Assembly: GCA_940337035.1 (NCBI GenBank)
Contig: CALNHX010005842.1
Location: forward strand, 1 to 64,000
Source of the DNA: Agriotes lineatus
Taxonomy: Eukaryota > Arthropoda > Insecta > Coleoptera > Elateridae
Direction: 5' to 3'
DNA length: 64,000 bases
The position numbers and the translations under genes were made by a program. Below are positions 41,832 to 51,377 of the stretch, piece by piece. Position 1 is the stretch's first letter; each line of letters starts with the position of its first letter. Under the pieces are notes generated by a model, which worked only from the letters and a program-made list of their open reading frames with translations, had not been told where the DNA came from and made no database searches.

Positions 41832-43064
41832 GCAAAATTATGCGTAGAAATAACTCTAAAAACTGCTTTTACATAATTTTCGTTTTACAAAACAATTTAT
41901 TAAACGAATTGTGATCATTTTTTAAGTGAAATAATGTGAGATGGTGTATTTTTTATCGCTTATTGAATAAAAATGTCGTTTTTTGTATAATTTCAAGTGA
42001 CATGATGTCAGTTTTGTAAAATTTTAAGTGAAACAGAACATTTTTTCAACAAAATTGTGTGTTTTTATTCAAAATTATGTTACTTTGTAGCCAATTGCGT
42101 TTTTATTTTCGTCCGTTTGCATTTATACTGGAATTTTTAAAACTAAAACAGAACATTTTTCAACGAAATTCTCTGTTTTATTCAAATTTATGTTAATTTG
42201 TGGTCAATTGCGTTTTTATTTTCGTCCGTTTGCATTTATACTGGAATTTTTTAAACTAAAATGCAGTTTTGATCGATATAATGACACAATTTCAGACGCC
42301 TACTTATAAAATAAAACCAAACATGTCAATCAATAACGAATATTTGCTACTATGTTTATCTCTTTCTTACTCAAGCAATACGTGTATCTTCTTGTTCATG
42401 TTATCTTATTGCCGATATATATAATTGTGGCCGACAGGCAACGACCTGTTGGGCCATTTGAGGATGACAAAATAGAAAGCCCGCTCGGGGCTATAATGTC
42501 TTTTGTAATTACGCATAGCAGCATAAAATTAATCATATTCTAGCATATCAAATATGAAAAATGAGTAATAGCCTCGGTTTTATAAATAATTTAATAATAT
42601 TATATGAGACCTTTTCATACTTAGTATTTCAGGAATATATTAAAATCAAATTTGTAACTCGTTTTTATATTTACGATCTGCCTTTACCTCTTATTGTCGA
42701 CCCGCTGCGTAATTTAAACAGAAGCTAATGCGTAATATTATAATCAGCTTTGAATAAGGTAATGCAGTGATTTCGCTATATAAAATAAAGTAATTATTTC
42801 TATTCATATAGCTTTTCAAATTTTCTGCGGCCGAACGGCAATTTCCAGCAGGGTGGAACAATGAGAATATTGCAAATTATAAAAATAATTATTTCTAGCA
42901 AAAGCTGTTACAAAGCTAATTTTTTAAAAATTGTATCTACCTTTAAACACAATAAGCTATACATTCCCGTTCTTATAAATTATATTTCTCAAAAAATAGT
43001 TTGTTTTAAATTTTGGCAGCGTGACGTCAGAGCAGGGAAATGACGTGTTGTTCAAACCCAAGAA

Positions 43065-43135
43065 GCTTCGGTGGCTCTACGGAAGGGGCCTAAGACTGAT
43101 GGCCAGAAAACTAGGGTTCAAATCCCACTTGGGGC
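43065..43135 (+). repeat. tRNA-like segment, copy 2
   Basis: Inverted partner of copy 1, with the same B-box-like GGGTTCAAATCCCAC. Confidence 0.4.
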
Positions 43136-43480
43136 CCGACGCAAATAGCTTTTTTAAATATAAATAGCCCTTCTGTAAATGCAAGAGAGAGAGAGACAAC
43201 CAAGGAGCAGAAGAGCGAGATAGATCTATCAGTTTGAAATTCAAATATTTCCGGGAAAATTCAAAATTAAAAACGACAGCCGTGAAAAGTGCGCACGCAG
43301 AAAACAAAGATGGCCGACACCTCGGGAAATTTAAATTCAAAAAATCTGAAAAAAATTAAATTCAAATATTCGCGCCAGAAAACCAAGATGGCCGACGTGT
43401 AAAGTCGTTTGTTCTGGTACAGCCGTCGTGAATAAACTAACTTAAAATCAAGACTTTCATAATAAATATATAAAAAAATA

Positions 43481-43562
43481 TGGCAGATACGGGAATCGAA
43501 CCCGTATTCTCTCGCGAGATCAGAGCTTAAATCTGACGCCTTAACCATTCGGCCAACCTGCC
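43481..43562 (-). tRNA. tRNA-Leu (anticodon UAA)
   Basis: An 82-nt cloverleaf on the minus strand. Acceptor GGCAGGT pairs with ATCTGCC (one G-U), D-stem GCC/GGC, anticodon stem TCAGA/TCTGA fully paired with loop TTTAAGC (anticodon TAA), a class II variable arm (TCTCGCGAGAGA) and T-stem ACGGG/CCCGT with loop TTCGATT. Discriminator is A. A run of seven T follows as a polymerase III terminator. It has no intron. It lies within a mobile element, in an inverted repeat with the copy at 44193. Confidence 0.88.
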
Positions 43563-44192
43563 TCCCTATATAAACGAGCACTCTCTGCATAATTAAGAAA
43601 ACATCTAGTTTAAAGCCCTTCTATTTGCAATTTCAAACAATATTTAATATAAATTAAGCCACGTACAAATTTTTAAATAGGGTTTGATATATATTTTATC
43701 GAAAGACTTGATCCTAAGCTGCCGTTTTATTACTATTTGTTGTGATTCGTCATCGCTGATTTTACAAGAACCAACCTGTCTGCTGTGTGACGCACGCAAT
43801 GTATCCATACCTTTTTATTTTAAAATTTTATAAAACCAGAGGCCCGACTGATGCCGCACTAACTCGTTTTAAACCATTGTACTCTGTTACCTGGTGCGGC
43901 AGCATCCTGGGCCTATGGTTTTACAAATTTTAAAATAAAAAGAGATGGAGTCATTGAGTGTGTCACACATCAGACAGGCTGGCTCTTGTAAATTCAGCGA
44001 TGACGAATCACGACGAAATAGTAATAAAACGGCAGCTTAGGATCAAGTCTTTCGATAAAATATATATCAAACCATATTTAGAAATTTGTACATGGCTTAA
44101 TTTATATGAAATATTGTTTGAAATTGCAAATAGAAGGGTTTTAAACTAGATGTTTTCTTAATTATGCAGAGAGTTCTCATTTATACAGGGGA

Positions 44193-44274
44193 GGCAGGTT
44201 GGCCGAATGGTAAAGGCGTCCGATTTAAGCTCTGATCTCGAGAGAGAATACGGGTTCGATTCCCGTACCTGCCA
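44193..44274 (+). tRNA. tRNA-Leu (anticodon UAA), second copy
   Basis: Acceptor GGCAGGT/ACCTGCC is perfectly paired and the T-arm is intact. The anticodon loop is TTTAAGC, as in the minus-strand copy. The anticodon stem TCCGA/TCTGA has one mismatch and the variable arm differs slightly, so function is less certain. A T8 run follows at 44278. It ends about 100 bp upstream of the ATG of the 255-aa gene, in the same orientation. Confidence 0.8.
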
Positions 44275-44372
44275 TATTTTTTTTATATATTTATTATGAA
44301 AGTCTTGATTTTAAGTTAGTTTATTCACGACGGCTCTACCAGAACAAACGACTGAGCTCCTTTTCGACTAAA

Positions 44373-45140
44373 ATGGACCAAGAGCGGAAGATGTTGATTG
44401 TATCGCCGGAATTTGTCCAACGTCTTAAGTCTAGCGAGAATACGGAGAAAAATATATTATCACAGCTTGATGACGAAATGCAAAAAGTTTTAAAGTCCAA
44501 ATTAACTGATCACGATAAATGGGGGCAATACAACCAAGTCTTACAGAGATTCCTTCATTTCACAAACCAGGCACGGCAGCCAATCAAAATACCTATTGAA
44601 TCAACCAGTAACAGCCTATCAAATGTCGTTATTTTATCTACACTTCCCAAAACTTTTAAGAAAAAAGCTGAAGTTTTCCTACGCATTTTGAGTGCCTCAA
44701 ACGATGTGAGCTGGGATCAAAAAGGTACCGTTACTATAAAGGGTGAAATTTTACCGACGTCTAACATAGTCGATTTAGTTCACGACACTCTGAGGCCTCG
44801 AAAAACTATTAATCCACCCGGACGCCTACAGTTTGCTGATTACATCAAAGACCTTAACGTTGCTCATGTGCTGCTAACTAAACCTAAACAGCAAAAGAAG
44901 CCAACCCTGACTGATACTACAGGAAAAACCGAAATGGAAACTGATAACTGCGAGCCCCATTTAGAATATAAATTAAAAACACGAGCTACTCATCCAAGTC
45001 CACATCAAAAAGGTTCAGTCAGAAGAACGCCGATAAGGAAACGCCTCCAAAAAAGGGCCGTTAGAAAAATGCCTCTAAGGCAGATGTCATCAACATCGAA
45101 AATGAAGGGAATTCTAGATTGGGAGCATCTTAAACTTTAA
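44373..45140 (+). CDS. Uncharacterised 255-aa protein of the Polinton-like element
   Basis: An intact frame with good start context (AAAATGG). The N-terminal part is acidic and helical (LSQLDDEMQKVLKSK, then YNQVLQRFLHFTNQ, residues about 30-70). A middle block has STLPKTFKKKAEVFLRIL, a VSWDQKGTVTIKGE beta-like stretch and the conserved-looking SNIVDLVHDTLRPRK (about 140-155). The C-terminus is strongly basic (RRTPIRKRLQKRAVRKMPLR), suggesting nucleic-acid binding or nuclear location. There are no membrane segments. From memory it resembles a widespread, unnamed invertebrate protein family linked to mobile DNA, but I cannot verify this. It is the only complete gene of the element, so it may be a structural or accessory viral-type protein. 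Confidence 0.75.
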   Translation: MDQERKMLIVSPEFVQRLKSSENTEKNILSQLDDEMQKVLKSKLTDHDKWGQYNQVLQRFLHFTNQARQPIKIPIESTSNSLSNVVILSTLPKTFKKKAEVFLRILSASNDVSWDQKGTVTIKGEILPTSNIVDLVHDTLRPRKTINPPGRLQFADYIKDLNVAHVLLTKPKQQKKPTLTDTTGKTEMETDNCEPHLEYKLKTRATHPSPHQKGSVRRTPIRKRLQKRAVRKMPLRQMSSTSKMKGILDWEHLKL

Positions 45141-47370
45141 AATGACACAATGAAATTCTGATTTTATTACTTGCAGCCTTTTTAATTTGAAATGTTGTAC
45201 ACCTCAAACTACAGTTTTGTAAATTGCTAGCGAATTTTTAGAAAATAAGACATTCAGCTGTACATTTATTTTTATATTATTAAGTATTATACGAAATAAG
45301 AACAATATATTTGTTTATTACAAAGTGTTTGTGTTTTTCTATTTCTACTCTGCTTTTGTTTTTCACGAATCTGCAATAATTACAAAATCTAATGCAAAAA
45401 TATTAGTATTTGAAGTTATTTTACAGTTACAAAGTGTAAAATTTAAAAAAAAAATCAATTGCTTATCGAGATGCTTGTGGTAGAAGATTTTTCAACGAAA
45501 TTGCGTGTTTTGATGGTTTCAGAACATTTTTTTTCAACGAATTGCGCGTTTTTATTCAAAAATTATGTTAATTTGTGGTCAACATACATATATTTCCATC
45601 AAAAGTATAAGATTTTTTGAATTTTCTTTACCGAAATGATTGTGGTAGTAGATTTTTTCAACGAAATTGCGATTTCTTTTAATTTTGGGCGATGCATTTT
45701 ATAAAAAAGTGTAAAACATTTGCAAAATTATGCATAGTTTATGTAACATGATGTCGGTTTTGTAAAAATGTATGTGAGATGATGTGTAATGCGTGATTTT
45801 TGTTCAAATCTTACTAAAACTGCAACAAGTTAGAGCAAATTTATGTTAATTTGTTGTCAACATGCATATATTTTCATCAAAAGTATAAGAATTTCTGTAA
45901 TAAAATGCACAGCGAGTCTACGTTACGGCAATTTTGGTTCTAGAAATGTTTGTGATATAAGATTTTTCAATGAAAATGGAATAAAAATATTGTTTTTGTC
46001 GTTTTTGGTTAAAACTTTTTCAGCGAAATTGTGTGTTTTTATTCAAATCTTGCTAAAATTGCAACAAGTTAGAGAAAAAAGTGTAAAACATTTGCAAAAT
46101 TATGCTTAGAAATAACTCTAAAAACTGCTTTTACATCATTTTCGTTTTACAAAACGATTTATAAAACGAATTGTGATCATTTTTTAAGTGAAATAATGTG
46201 AGATGGTGTATTTTTTATCTCTTATTGGATAAAAATGTCGTTTTTTTGTATAATTTCAGGTGACATGATGTCAGTTTTTGTAAAATTGTAAGTGAAATGA
46301 CGGTGTCCGAACATTTTTTCAACTAAATTGAGCGTTCTTATTCAAAATTATGTTAATTTGTGGTCAATTGCGTTTTGATCGATATAATGACACAATTTCA
46401 GAAGCTTACTTATAAAATAAAAACCAAACATGTCAATCTCGGTGTTACAAATTGCTGGGCCATAATTATCTATATAACAGCAATGAGATAACATGAACAA
46501 GAAGATAATACGTATTGCTTGAGTAAGAAAAAGATAGCCATACAAAAATTATATTAGTAGGCATGTTTATACTTGACAAATGGCATAATTAAATTAAGAG
46601 TCAAGCCTTCTCGAATATTTGCTACTATGTTTATCTCTTTCTTACTCAAGCAATATGTATTATCTTCTTGTTCGTGTTATCGTATTCCGTGACGCACAAT
46701 GCAAAATCGTCTCCAACGGTTTTAAATTGGCCTCTTTTTGAAATTTGATCGAGGAACAAAATGTATTTGCTCTAGTAAAAATTTATATTATTATGAAATT
46801 TGCGCATAAACTAGATAGCATACGTTCTGTTGGGGCAAATTATAAAAATAAAGTAATTATTTCTATTCATATAGCTCTGCAAGCCTACATGGGCGATCTT
46901 GAAAAGTAGCCGAAACACGGTTGCTGAGAGCAACGCAACCCTCCTTTCTTACCTATATGAACACTGCAGAAATTGCATCACGATATTTATATAAATAAAG
47001 TCCGTTTTAAAAATAAATCGTTTGCTAATATTGTACGTTGGAGTATAAAATGCATTTATAAAATATATTATACACGAAATTATTAGAAACTAAGGGAGAA
47101 ACTACGAGAATCAAACTACGCTCATTTAATTTTTAAACTAGTTGTAATTTATAATTCGATCTAGCGACTAAAATTCAGTCAAAAATAACATTTAAAATTT
47201 ATTATAATATGAACACATTTAATTTTTAAACTAGCTGTTGTAATTTATAATTCGATCTGGCGACTAAAACTCAGTCGAATATAACATTTAAAATTCATTA
47301 TAATATGAATACGGAAGTGTAATGTCAGAACAGCGAAGTGATACACTGTTCAAACCTTTAAATCCAAAGC
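45141..47370. other. Downstream non-coding part, right outer arm
   Basis: 45141-45450 pairs with 40080-40416 as the 3' flank of the gene. 45450-46400 holds the same scrambled modules as the left arm. 46600-46690 repeats sequence around 42340 and 38320 (CTTTCTTACTCAAGCAATA). 47123-47310 is a tandem duplication with a period of about 93 bp, each unit with TAATTTATAATTCGATCT. A small hairpin GGTTGCTGAGAGCAACGCAACC-like stem lies near 46920. No gene. Confidence 0.55.
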
Positions 47371-47441
47371 GCCTTGGTAGCTCAGCGGAAGGAGCCTAAG
47401 GCTGATGGCCAGAAAACTAGGGTTCAAACCCCACTTGGGGC
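47371..47441 (+). repeat. tRNA-like segment, copy 3
   Basis: The best preserved of the three: GCCTTGG, TA, D-arm GCTCAGCGGAAGGAGC, a loop with GAT in the anticodon position, GGGTTCAAACCCC and TTGGGGC, which can pair with GCCTTGG using four G-U pairs. The anticodon stem has mismatches. It is more likely a decayed tRNA-derived module than a working gene. Confidence 0.45.
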
Positions 47442-47459
47442 CGACGCAAATAGCTTTTT

Positions 47460-48016
47460 TTAAATTAAAATAAATGTGAGAAAACCAAGATGGCCGACAC
47501 CCGGGAAGTTTAAATTCAAAAAATTGAACTTAGAAAAAAATCTGAAAAAATTTAAATTCAAATATTCGCGCGAAATTAAAATGGCCGCCGTGCATGAGAG
47601 AGAAGGAACACAAGAGAGGGAGATTTAGCAGTTTGAAATTCAAATATTTCCGCAAGAACTGCGTGCGCAGAAAACCAAGATGGCCGACACCCGGGAAGTT
47701 TAAATTCAAAAATTGGAACTTAGAAAAAAAATCTGAAAAATGTAAAATTCAAATATTCGCGCCAGAAAACCAAGATGGCCGCGCGTAATTCCAGAAGCAA
47801 ATTAAAAATGGCCGCGCGTAATTTAATCTGAAGCTAATGCGTAATTTAATCAGTAGCACATGTGAAAATTAAATAGATCAAACCGCGAAATTAATTAGAT
47901 CAAACCGCGGAATTAATTGGATTAATCCGCGAATTAAAACAGCGAAATCCGCGAATTAAACCGCGAATCCGCGAATCAAATAAAAAGTGGTGGGGGATGG
48001 CTAGCCCTATTCTACT
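47460..48016 (-). repeat. Right terminal inverted repeat and subterminal arrays
   Basis: The sequence CCAAGATGGCCGACACCCGG occurs at 47483 and 47679, with further AAGATGGCCG copies and TTTAAATTCAAAAA spacers, so the subterminal part is internally duplicated. Then come CCGCGAATTAA-type repeats (47880-47980) and the terminus ending TTCTACT. It is inverted relative to 37009-37340. Confidence 0.75.
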
Positions 48017-48022
48017 TGTATT
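48017..48022. repeat. Right target-site duplication TGTATT
   Basis: Identical to 37003-37008. Confidence 0.85.
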
Positions 48023-48452
48023 ACTTTTGTAAAAATAGATATTTGTGATACAAGTGCTAAAAATAAATGTTTAGTGCGCGAGCCATGAAAATTATTAAAT
48101 GAAGCCTAAGACTGCGTTTTATAACATGTCGAGTGCAATAACACTTTTAGCATGAGTTTGGATACAATATCTTTTCTACGACCTTAAATTTACTGTTATT
48201 AATCCATAAATATCGATTTAACAAAGGTTTACATTCTTGACAGTTATAATGTATGTCACAGTAAAAAGATGGCCATGGATAAGTAGCCGGCATATGTTAC
48301 TACTTTTGCAACCGGTAGTTGTCAGAGTTAGTTATCAAAGGTAATTATAATACTACATATTTTACTTTTTTCATTACATAATGCTTTAATTATTTAAAAC
48401 ACACTTCACCTCTAGCGAAAGAAGTAACTAAAATAATGTTATAACCTCATTT
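48023..48452. other. Non-coding gap
   Basis: AT-rich; no gene or repeat pair found. Confidence 0.4.
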
Positions 48453-48463
48453 CCAGTTTAAAA

Positions 48464-49235
48464 GGTTTGCGGAAAGTTCGTTCCCCACATTGCACCCCAT
48501 ATTTCGTTCCGGGGATATTTCGTCTCCCCACATCTCGTACCCGGAAACTTCGTTCCCGAGCGAGCGCAATTTGTCTCCTAGATTACAGGGTGTTGAAAAA
48601 CGAGTACAGCGATCGTAATGCAGTTGGAAAAATGAAAAATATTTTAATTAATTTATTTATTAAGAACTATATACAGTATGTCCTCCGATTGAGTTTACAA
48701 GAGGGAATTAAATTTTATTTTTAGTTTTACCAAAGAGCATATGGTCTTTAGTTTTACATAAAAATGTTATAGGAATTATAATTCCTGCTTGGTTTGTAGA
48801 GAATTTTAAGAAAATTTTCAGTTTTTCAAAAACAAGTCGGGCTTGACAGTTAAGCAAAAATTATTTTCTTTTCAGGTAAACTACCCTTTTTGTTCATGAT
48901 ACGGCAAAATATTACTAAGAAAGGTTGTTCAGAATGATAAATTATGTCCCTATGAAAAATATCAGGAAGATACGTACTTAGATTAAACCGTCATTTTTAA
49001 TAAATACAATTTATTTTGTTTTTATAATAAATTAATTAATTAAAATATCTTTCATTTTCTAACTGTATTCCGATCGCTGCACTCGTTTTTAACACCCTGT
49101 AATCTAGGAGACAAATTGAGCTAGCTCAGGAACGAAGTTTCCGGGTACAAGATGTGGGGAGACGAAATATCCCGGGAACAAAATGTGGGGTACGAAATGT
49201 GGGAAACGAAATGTGGGGAACGAATTTTACTTATC
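48464..49235. mobile_element. Foldback element with 11-bp target duplication, itself hit by a MITE
   Basis: CCAGTTTAAAA flanks it on both sides (48453-48463 and 49236-49246). The arms hold repeated GGGAACGAAAT/ATTTCGTTCCC units (TTCGTTCCCCACATT, CGTCTCCCCACATCT and complements). Without the inner MITE it would be about 270 bp and almost entirely palindromic. An 11-bp duplication points to a Mutator-like element, but this is inference. Confidence 0.65.
48596..49099. mobile_element. TA-flanked MITE at the apex of the foldback element
   Basis: Ends CAGGGTGTTGAAAAACGAGT and its complement at the right, TA on both sides (48594-48595, 49100-49101). Removing it with one TA leaves CTAGATTAATCTAG, the exact centre of the outer palindrome. 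The interior is AT-rich; the 85-codon frame crossing its left edge is not a gene. Confidence 0.8.
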
Positions 49236-49246
49236 CCAGTTTAAAA

Positions 49247-49558
49247 TACGTAACAAAATCAGTTAAAGTTAAACAGGTGATTCTACTTTTAGCACGCTGA
49301 TTTATAATATGTCATTCTTAGTTCGACAAGCGATTGGTCTAATTTTAGCTGTTTCAATTTGTTTTATTAATATGTCATATTGCAACATTGAATATTTGAC
49401 ATCTGCCAAATAATTTCAAATTAAAAATAATACGACGAAGTAATTTAGCCGCATAAAAATGCAGTGACGAAAGGTGGAATAATCGCGAAAATAGACGTAA
49501 CTGTCCCAAATTTTTTTGGCCGCAACTGTACATCTACTTTTAGTAGGCGTCGAGAGAA
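49247..49558. other. Gap with one orphan mariner-type end
   Basis: GTCCCAAATTTTTTTGGCCG and CAACTGTACATC at 49490-49530 resemble the terminus of the MITE at 50859 but have no partner here. Confidence 0.4.
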
Positions 49559-49945
49559 GCCTTGTAGTGCAGTTGGGAAATCGCTAGGCCTGCAGTAAGC
49601 TAGTTCTCGGTTCGAATCTCGCAGGGGCGGAACTTTTTCCGCAGCTTGGGCTATTGGAATCGGGCTCGGTGAGACCATTCACAGTTGGGCACCAAATTAA
49701 CTGTTCTTTACTCAGAACCACAGACCTAAGAGATAGAGTAACAAGGTCAACACATCAACACGACACACACTTCACACAATGGTGCTGTGCAAGCACAAAC
49801 GGGGAGCTAAAACTTTGTATCCCGAATCCGGGGCAAGTTGAGTATTGTACCGCAGCAAGCATGTAAAGCACCAGCATCTACACCGAAAGGTAAAACGAGG
49901 TTAACGATAATACAAATACAATACAAAAGAAAGTAGTGTGGTGAC
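49559..49945 (+). mobile_element. tRNA-derived SINE candidate
   Basis: Head: GCCTTGTAGTGCAGTTGG as A-box region and CGGTTCGAATCTCG as B-box, ending GCAGGGGC at 49628; the acceptor pairing is partial. The body (49630-49900) is GC-richer than its surroundings, with no frame of note, and the 3' end turns into ATACAAATACAATACAAAAG. This is the expected build of a tRNA-type SINE. No second copy in the window and no clear duplication. Confidence 0.45.
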
Positions 49946-50614
49946 CACACCTCATTTTTTGTGGCAGTAAACTACCTGTTATCAGTAAAATTGTTTTAGC
50001 TCTCTAAAAATAACCCTTCTAAAGGTTAGTATAATTGACCAATCTTTGAAATCGATCGGAAAGTAAATTAGAAAAATACAGGGGTGTGAAGATGAGAAGT
50101 GAAACACACCGTATTATATTGGAAATAGCTACTTATTTATATAGTAAGTTAAAAAATGATAATGGTTTTCGTAGTAACTGTGAAATTGTCCACCGAGAAT
50201 GCCAGGTCGAGGTGGAGAATATGTTGTGTACAAGGATTTTTTTAAGTTCCTTAAAAATCTTAATAAAATATTTAAATATTGTCAGTTTATGTAATTTTAT
50301 TGTCAGTACTCAAACATTTAAAATATCAAAATATCTAGTGGTGCAGTAACCTGGTTGCTAAAGAAGTAATAAAAATAAATATTTAGTTTCTGCAAAATTT
50401 GTTCACGATTATTTTTGATAGGTACTAATACGAAAATATGTCATATTTTCGCTCTGGTGCTAAAATAACTGCTATTTCAAAAAATAACTGAAATGTCATC
50501 ATTATGATATGGAATAGAGTTTCATAACTAATCATGGCTAATAAGCACACTGGTAATATTTTAATTTCTGTCATTGCCGTGTTTCGTTTTATGTAGTCAA
50601 GCGTTCATACGAAA
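49946..50614. other. Non-coding gap
   Basis: No gene; the 87-codon frame at 50086-50349 shows no domain and biased composition. Confidence 0.4.
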
Positions 50615-50616
50615 TA

Positions 50617-50848
50617 AACTGCTCAAAAAATTAAGGGGTCACGATGTTGTAGCGACATTTTTATTTTCATACAAAATACAGTTGTTTATCTGTTGTTTCT
50701 ATAAAACACAAACAAAGTAAACAAAAATAGAGTAACATGACAGCTGCATATTTGATTGGTAAAATATGTTAACACATACATTGTAGTTATTTTCCTAAGC
50801 AGGTTATAAGTTGTTAAAAAAGTGACCCCTTAATTATTTTCAGTAGTT
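50617..50848. mobile_element. Mariner-type MITE, 232 bp, TA-flanked
   Basis: Ends AACTGCTCAAAAAATTAAGG and, inverted, AACTACTGAAAATAATTAAG, both continuing GGGTCAC. TA at 50615-50616 and 50849-50850. Non-coding. Confidence 0.75.
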
Positions 50849-50858
50849 TATGTATGTA

Positions 50859-51090
50859 CAATTACGGCCAAAAAAAGGTAGGACAACTCATATTACAACT
50901 TTTTCTTTAATTTAGTTGTTACGGTTGGCTTTTAAAAATTTACTGAAAAAACATGCTAGTCGTAATACTAGAATTGTCACCAATTTATCAACAATACAGT
51001 TTTGTTTAAAAATGCTACAAGTTAATATTGTTGATAAAGCAGAAATAACTGCTAATGCAGAACTGTCCCATTGTTTTTTGGCCGTTATTG
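50859..51090. mobile_element. Mariner-type MITE, 232 bp, TA-flanked
   Basis: Ends CAATTACGGCCAAAAAAAGG and, inverted, CAATAACGGCCAAAAAACAA. TA at 50857-50858 and 51091-51092. The 70-codon frame inside follows from the palindromic sequence. Confidence 0.75.
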
Positions 51091-51099
51091 TACATTCTA

Positions 51100-51375
51100 C
51101 CGGGTGTCTTAAAATGAATTACATTTAGTATGCTTTGAATTTCCCATAATGCAATCTAAAATGTTACTTAAAATTGGCAAGACTGTAAGTCTATGTCAAA
51201 TTCGAGGTTATCAGGTTATGTTTTAAGTCAATTTGTGTCAAAACTGACGCAAAACCTAACCTGCTAACCTCGAATTTGACATGGACTTACAGTCTTACCA
51301 ATTTTAAGTAACATTTTAGATTGCATTATGGGAAATTCAAAGCATACTAGATGTAATTCATTTTAAGACACCCGG
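51100..51375. mobile_element. Foldback MITE, 276 bp, TA-flanked, with shared apex module
   Basis: Nearly perfect palindrome with ends CCGGGTGTCTTAAAATGAAT. TA at 51098-51099 and 51376-51377. The inner 150 bp (GGCAAGACTGTAAGTCTATG, AAATTCGAGGTTATCAGG and complements) matches the core of the hAT-type A module at 4-7 kb despite unrelated termini. Confidence 0.8.
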
Positions 51376-51377
51376 TA

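Larger units (their letters stand above)
41300..43400. repeat. Right inverted arm (pairs with 37246-39090)
   Basis: This is the reverse complement of the left arm, enlarged by the SINE insertion. Few differences are visible, so the arms are recent or have been homogenised. The arms could form a stem of almost 2 kb. Confidence 0.85.
43400..44355. repeat. Inverted repeat holding both tRNA-Leu genes, centre near 43888
   Basis: 43400-43870 and 43905-44355 pair as inverted repeats: GTCGTTTGTTCTGGTACAGC with its complement, AGACTTTCATAATAAATATA, the tRNA, GTTTAAAGCCCTTCTATTTG, and AAGACTTGATCCTAAGCTGC. The centre (43850-43920) is an imperfect hairpin with GATGCCGCACTAACTC against GGTGCGGCAGCATCC. 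Confidence 0.85.
37009..48016. mobile_element. Polinton/Maverick-type element, 11,008 bp, single visible gene
   Basis: The termini AGTAGAATGGGGCTACCTTG and, on the other strand, AGTAGAATAGGGCTAGCCAT start with AG and are followed by matching subterminal sequence. A perfect 6-bp duplication (TGTATT) flanks the element. These signatures fit Polinton/Maverick DNA elements. Yet no DNA polymerase B, retroviral-like integrase, ATPase, protease or capsid frame is visible. The content is a 255-aa gene, two tRNA-Leu genes in opposite orientation, extensive inverted repeats (outer arms of about 3 kb reaching the gene's 3' end, and a further inverted copy of the left arm at 41.3-43.4 kb), tRNA-like segments and a SINE. 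It is probably a non-autonomous derivative mobilised in trans. Confidence 0.75.

Noticed and set aside
37009..48016. Complete Polinton with polymerase B and integrase
   Set aside because: No frame of suitable size or motif content exists on either strand within the element.
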